Assembly: GCA_910585205.1 (NCBI GenBank) | Contig: CAJUCC010000057.1 | Span: 1-35,189 of the forward strand | DNA: 35,189 nucleotides | Origin: an uncultured Lachnospiraceae bacterium | GTDB lineage: Bacteria; Bacillota; Clostridia; Lachnospirales; Lachnospiraceae | Direction: 5' to 3' | Shown: one piece after another, positions 33,461 to 35,189 of the stretch | Numbering within the stretch: the first letter of the stretch is position 1 | How the letters are laid out: each line of letters starts with the position of its first letter | The notes under the pieces: model-generated | The model's input: the letters and a program-made list of their open reading frames with translations, nothing else | The model's database searches: none | What the model was told of the DNA's origin: nothing | Program-made: the position numbers and the translations under genes

Positions 33461-33496
33461 AATTTCAAAAATAAAATTGTGCAGAATTCACAATTT
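33461..33496 (-). terminator. Terminator at the 3' end of the lacI remnant
   Basis: A perfect 8-bp dyad AAATTGTG / CACAATTT (33474-33481 with 33489-33496) with a 7-base loop. On the minus strand it is followed by TTATTTTTG. It overlaps the lacI stop codon. Confidence 0.6.
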
Positions 33497-33964
33497 GGTA
33501 CTGGCGCGTTCGATTAGACGGACGGGGAGCATCCTGGTTGCCTCTGTTTCCCGGTGTGCTTTCAGCGCCTGCAGCTTTTCCAGCGCGATTTTGGCCCGCA
33601 GAGACAGATCCTGCCGAACGGAGGTCAGTGTGGGAGAGACCATTTCACACATGGGCGTATCGTCAAAGCCTGCCACGGCTATATCGCCGGGCACGGCAAT
33701 TCCCTGCGTGAGCAGAAAATGGATCAGATCGATGGCATAATAATCCGATACCGCAAATACGGCCGTAACGCTGCGAAGGCGCGCCAGATTTTCCAGATAA
33801 AATTGTCTGCGCCGTACTTTTTGCATCGGAATCAGCATAAAGCCGGCGGTGTCTTTTCCAAAACCGGCGCGGAATCCGTCATAGCGGTCTTTATCCATAC
33901 AGCTTTGATTGTCCGCAATGCAGAGCGCCTGTTGATGGCCGCACTGCCGGAAATATGTGTGTAA
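33488..33964 (-). pseudogene. LacI-family regulator, N-terminal half missing
   Basis: The open frame encodes about 158 residues that match only the C-terminal half of a LacI/GalR-type repressor's sugar-binding domain: QCGHQQALCIAD, then DRYDGFRAGF, VFAVSDYYAIDLIHFL, GDIAVAGFDDTPMCEMVSPT and the end LPVRLIERAST. The first codons recognisable as family sequence (TYFRQCGH) stop next to an in-frame TGA at 33965-33967. The DNA-binding helix-turn-helix and about 170 residues are absent, so it cannot repress. An ATG at 33896 exists but has no family support. The break point coincides with a sharp fall in G+C and the start of the mobile-element-like sequence. It probably once controlled the neighbouring sugar genes. 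Confidence 0.82.
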
Positions 33965-33981
33965 TCATTCATAAAGAATGA
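33965..33981. repeat. Dyad at the lacI break point, candidate attachment core
   Basis: TCATTC-ataaa-GAATGA lies exactly where the lacI homology stops. A short dyad around a five-base centre resembles a recombinase core site. Without the other end of the element this cannot be confirmed. Confidence 0.3.
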
Positions 33982-34015
33982 CATAAAAACCGAGAATTGA
34001 AAAATCCCGCAAAAA

Positions 34016-34056
34016 CCCCAAAAATGCCGAATCTACGCCGTTTGTAGCATTTGGGG
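34016..34056. repeat. Interrupted stem-loop in the element end
   Basis: CCCCAA..ATG (34016-34026, two bulged As) pairs with CATTTGGGG (34048-34056), with an inner CTAC/GTAG stem around a seven-base loop. A palindrome AAAATG-a-CATTTT follows at 34063-34075. Confidence 0.4.
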
Positions 34057-34098
34057 AATTATAAAATGACATTTTAAGTGAAAAATGTAAATCTGCTT

Positions 34099-34130
34099 AA
34101 ATAGAGCCTGAAATGACGGCTCTATTTTTT
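34099..34130 (+). terminator. Rho-independent terminator with no gene before it
   Basis: A perfect 10-bp stem AAATAGAGCC / GGCTCTATTT (34099-34108 with 34118-34127), a nine-base loop and a T-run, oriented to stop plus-strand transcription. The nearest plus-strand coding sequence is far away, so it implies a short RNA or a gene lost at the junction. Confidence 0.72.
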
Positions 34131-34231
34131 GTTTCACAAAACTTTAAAAATTGAATCCTGAAAAAGCTGATAAATGGGCTTTTTGAATAATTGTTTAACT
34201 TTGTTGAAGATGTGTGAAATTGAGTATATAG

Positions 34232-34397
34232 AATATTGGGAAACCTTTGGCTAGAGAGACAAAAGACAGTTTCCCAATATTTTTCCAGTATTTATGCGGC
34301 ATAAACAAAATTATAAAAATATTGGGAAACTACTATGATGTAATATTGCCGCTGCAAAACTTCCTTTATTATATATGTAAAAACAGTTTCCCAATAT
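34232..34397. repeat. Four alternating copies of AATATTGGGAAAC
   Basis: Copies lie at 34232-34244 (plus), 34269-34281 (minus), 34318-34330 (plus) and 34386-34397 (minus, 12 of 13 bases). Copies 1 and 2 form a perfect 13-bp inverted repeat around 24 bases; copies 3 and 4 form a 12-bp one around 55 bases. The minus copies share ACAGTTTCCCAATAT. They sit just beyond the 3' end of the repressor gene, 270 to 440 bases inside the element end. Confidence 0.85.
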
Positions 34398-34439
34398 CCG
34401 AATCAATTCGGTATTTGTACAAAAAAATAAAAAACAGCT

Positions 34440-35138
34440 TCACAGACGGTTCATCTGAGCTTTGGTTAAAGATACCTTCCCCCTGATTTGAAGATTTGTT
34501 GAAGGGTTTTTCGGGACTGTAATCGTTTCAAAATTCGGGTTGATGGCCCGGAGTTCATAATGGTCGGGGAAATTATAGAATTTCTTGCAAGTCATCTCAC
34601 CATTAACGGATATAATACCAATCTCTCCCTGCTCCAAAACATTCTGGTTTATCACTTCGATGGTTTCAGCATCCAGAATAACGGGATACATGCTGTCTCC
34701 CTGTGCAATCAGGGCATAAGAAGCTGACGGGTTTTCCGGGACTATAGTACCATAGTCCACCTCATAAGAGAGGACAGGAGTGCCCGCAGCCACTCTCCCA
34801 AGAATAGCTATTGGATTTTGGAAGTTATAACGGGGAGGCTCTTCGAAAGCCGATGGAATTATTTCTTTATTGTTATATGTATGAATGTCTTTTTCAATAT
34901 TTGCGTTATTCCGCCTGTTTACTTCAGGAATATCGGTTCGACCGAGGAGATAATCGACAGAGCAACCTAAATAGTCAGCAATTTTAACAATTTTATCACA
35001 TGAAGGCGAGGTAGAACGTTTTTCTAAATCATATATGAAACTTTTAGTTATATTGCAATTTAAAAGCAAGGTAGATATAGTAATTTTCTTTTCTTGACAT
35101 AGTTTTTTGATAATATTAGTAATTTGCTTATTATTCAT
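34440..35138 (-). CDS. CI/LexA-like self-cleaving repressor (XRE HTH plus S24 peptidase)
   Basis: A 232-residue phage-type repressor. Residues 5-65 form an XRE helix-turn-helix (ITISTLLLNCNITKSFIYDLEKR, residues 19-41, then ADYLGCSVDYLLGRTD). After a linker the S24 peptidase domain has the cleavage pair Ala118-Gly119 (GRVAAGTPV), nucleophile Ser149 (QGDSMYPVI) and general base Lys185 or Lys186 (MTCKKFYNF); Ser149 to Lys186 is 37 residues, as in LexA. RecA-stimulated self-cleavage would lift repression after DNA damage. The gene is much more AT-rich than the chromosomal genes to the left, a sign of transfer. GAAAGAAGGG is the ribosome site. The perfect palindrome upstream is its likely operator. 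Confidence 0.92.
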   Translation of the reverse strand: MNNKQITNIIKKLCQEKKITISTLLLNCNITKSFIYDLEKRSTSPSCDKIVKIADYLGCSVDYLLGRTDIPEVNRRNNANIEKDIHTYNNKEIIPSAFEEPPRYNFQNPIAILGRVAAGTPVLSYEVDYGTIVPENPSASYALIAQGDSMYPVILDAETIEVINQNVLEQGEIGIISVNGEMTCKKFYNFPDHYELRAINPNFETITVPKNPSTNLQIRGKVSLTKAQMNRL

Positions 35139-35159
35139 ATGGTAGACCCTTCTTTCAAA

Positions 35160-35189
35160 TTACGGAAATTTCCGTAAAATATATTGACA
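35160..35189. promoter_or_regulatory. Palindromic operator and divergent -35
   Basis: TTACGGAAATTTCCGTAA (35160-35177) is a perfect 18-bp palindrome, 22 bases upstream of the repressor start. A perfect TTGACA on the plus strand occupies the last six bases of the window (35184-35189) and probably begins the promoter of the element's rightward genes. This is the usual lysogeny-switch layout. Confidence 0.7.

Larger units (their letters stand above)
33960..35189. mobile_element. End of a prophage or integrative element (partial)
   Basis: From about 33960 the sequence becomes AT-rich, interrupts lacI, and contains a CI/LexA-type repressor with a palindromic operator and a divergent -35 at the window edge. 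This is the usual make-up of a prophage or integrative-element control region. No integrase is visible; the element continues past 35189. The 477 bases 33963-34439 hold no convincing gene, only the dyads, terminator and repeats listed separately. Confidence 0.6.

Noticed and set aside
34232..34397. Repeat array as a CRISPR
   Set aside because: The copies are only 13 bases, alternate in orientation and have unequal spacing; no cas genes are seen.
34247..34486. Plus-strand frame of 79 codons across the repeat array
   Set aside because: TTG start, no ribosome site, runs through the inverted repeats and into the 3' end of the repressor gene, and its composition looks like non-coding AT-rich sequence.
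1..35189. tRNA or rRNA genes
   Set aside because: No T-arm-like GTTCGAATC pattern or rRNA-like stretch was noticed in the intergenic regions; read by eye only.

Overview
The window looks like a chromosomal piece of a spore-forming, anaerobic, gut-type Clostridia, most likely Lachnospiraceae. The reasons are the sporulation genes in the Firmicutes order mazG-hup-rqcP-yabP-yabQ-divIC-spoIIE-tilS-hpt-ftsH, the peroxide defence built on PerR and rubrerythrins, the fermentation genes (acetate kinase, iron alcohol dehydrogenase), a roughly balanced base composition and strong AGGAGG-type ribosome sites. No species call is possible from the sequence alone.

Layout. (1) 1-1170: PerR-type regulator with a PerR/Fur-like operator in front, then a reverse-order rubrerythrin and a terminator. 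(2) 1200-6005: a chemoreceptor translationally coupled to a sugar-binding lipoprotein, an unknown membrane-anchored protein, and a small RluA-type pseudouridine synthase. (3) 6016-11612: iron alcohol dehydrogenase, AI-2E/YtvI-type membrane protein, acetate kinase, a classical rubrerythrin, and a rubredoxin-glutamate synthase fusion. (4) 11743-16444: CCA-adding enzyme, CotS-type spore coat kinase homologue with a sigma-E-like promoter, a PEGA lipoprotein, and MazG. (5) 16449-23797: HU, RqcP, YabP, YabQ, DivIC, an unusually short SpoIIE behind a promoter with the Spo0A-type 21-bp spacing, TilS, Hpt and FtsH. (6) 23812-29261: a plus-strand cluster of two cytoplasmic GH13 enzymes, an alpha/beta hydrolase and a ribokinase-like sugar kinase. 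(7) 29270-32239, minus strand: an RlmI-type rRNA methyltransferase and a GH13 alpha-glucosidase. (8) 32285-33964: two genes on the minus strand that have both lost their 5' ends (MATE transporter, LacI regulator). (9) about 33960-35189: AT-rich sequence of a mobile element or prophage that continues past the window. It carries a 477-base gene-free end full of dyads, an alternating inverted-repeat array, a self-cleaving CI/LexA-like repressor, and a perfect 18-bp palindromic operator.

How it fits together. PerR and both rubrerythrins make a peroxide-defence set, and the rubredoxin-flavoprotein fusion beside the second rubrerythrin may be its electron donor (inference). The sporulation block carries promoter-like sequences that fit the known regulation of the Bacillus orthologues. 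The glycosidases have no signal peptides, so they would act on maltodextrin or glycogen inside the cell. The damaged LacI gene beside them suggests that local sugar control was disrupted when the mobile element arrived.

The items I would look at first are the inverted-repeat array at 34232-34397, the lacI/mobile-element junction, the chemoreceptor plus binding lipoprotein plus unknown-protein operon, the membrane-domain-less SpoIIE, and the rubredoxin-glutamate synthase fusion. Promoter and operator calls come from reading by eye and have not been tested.
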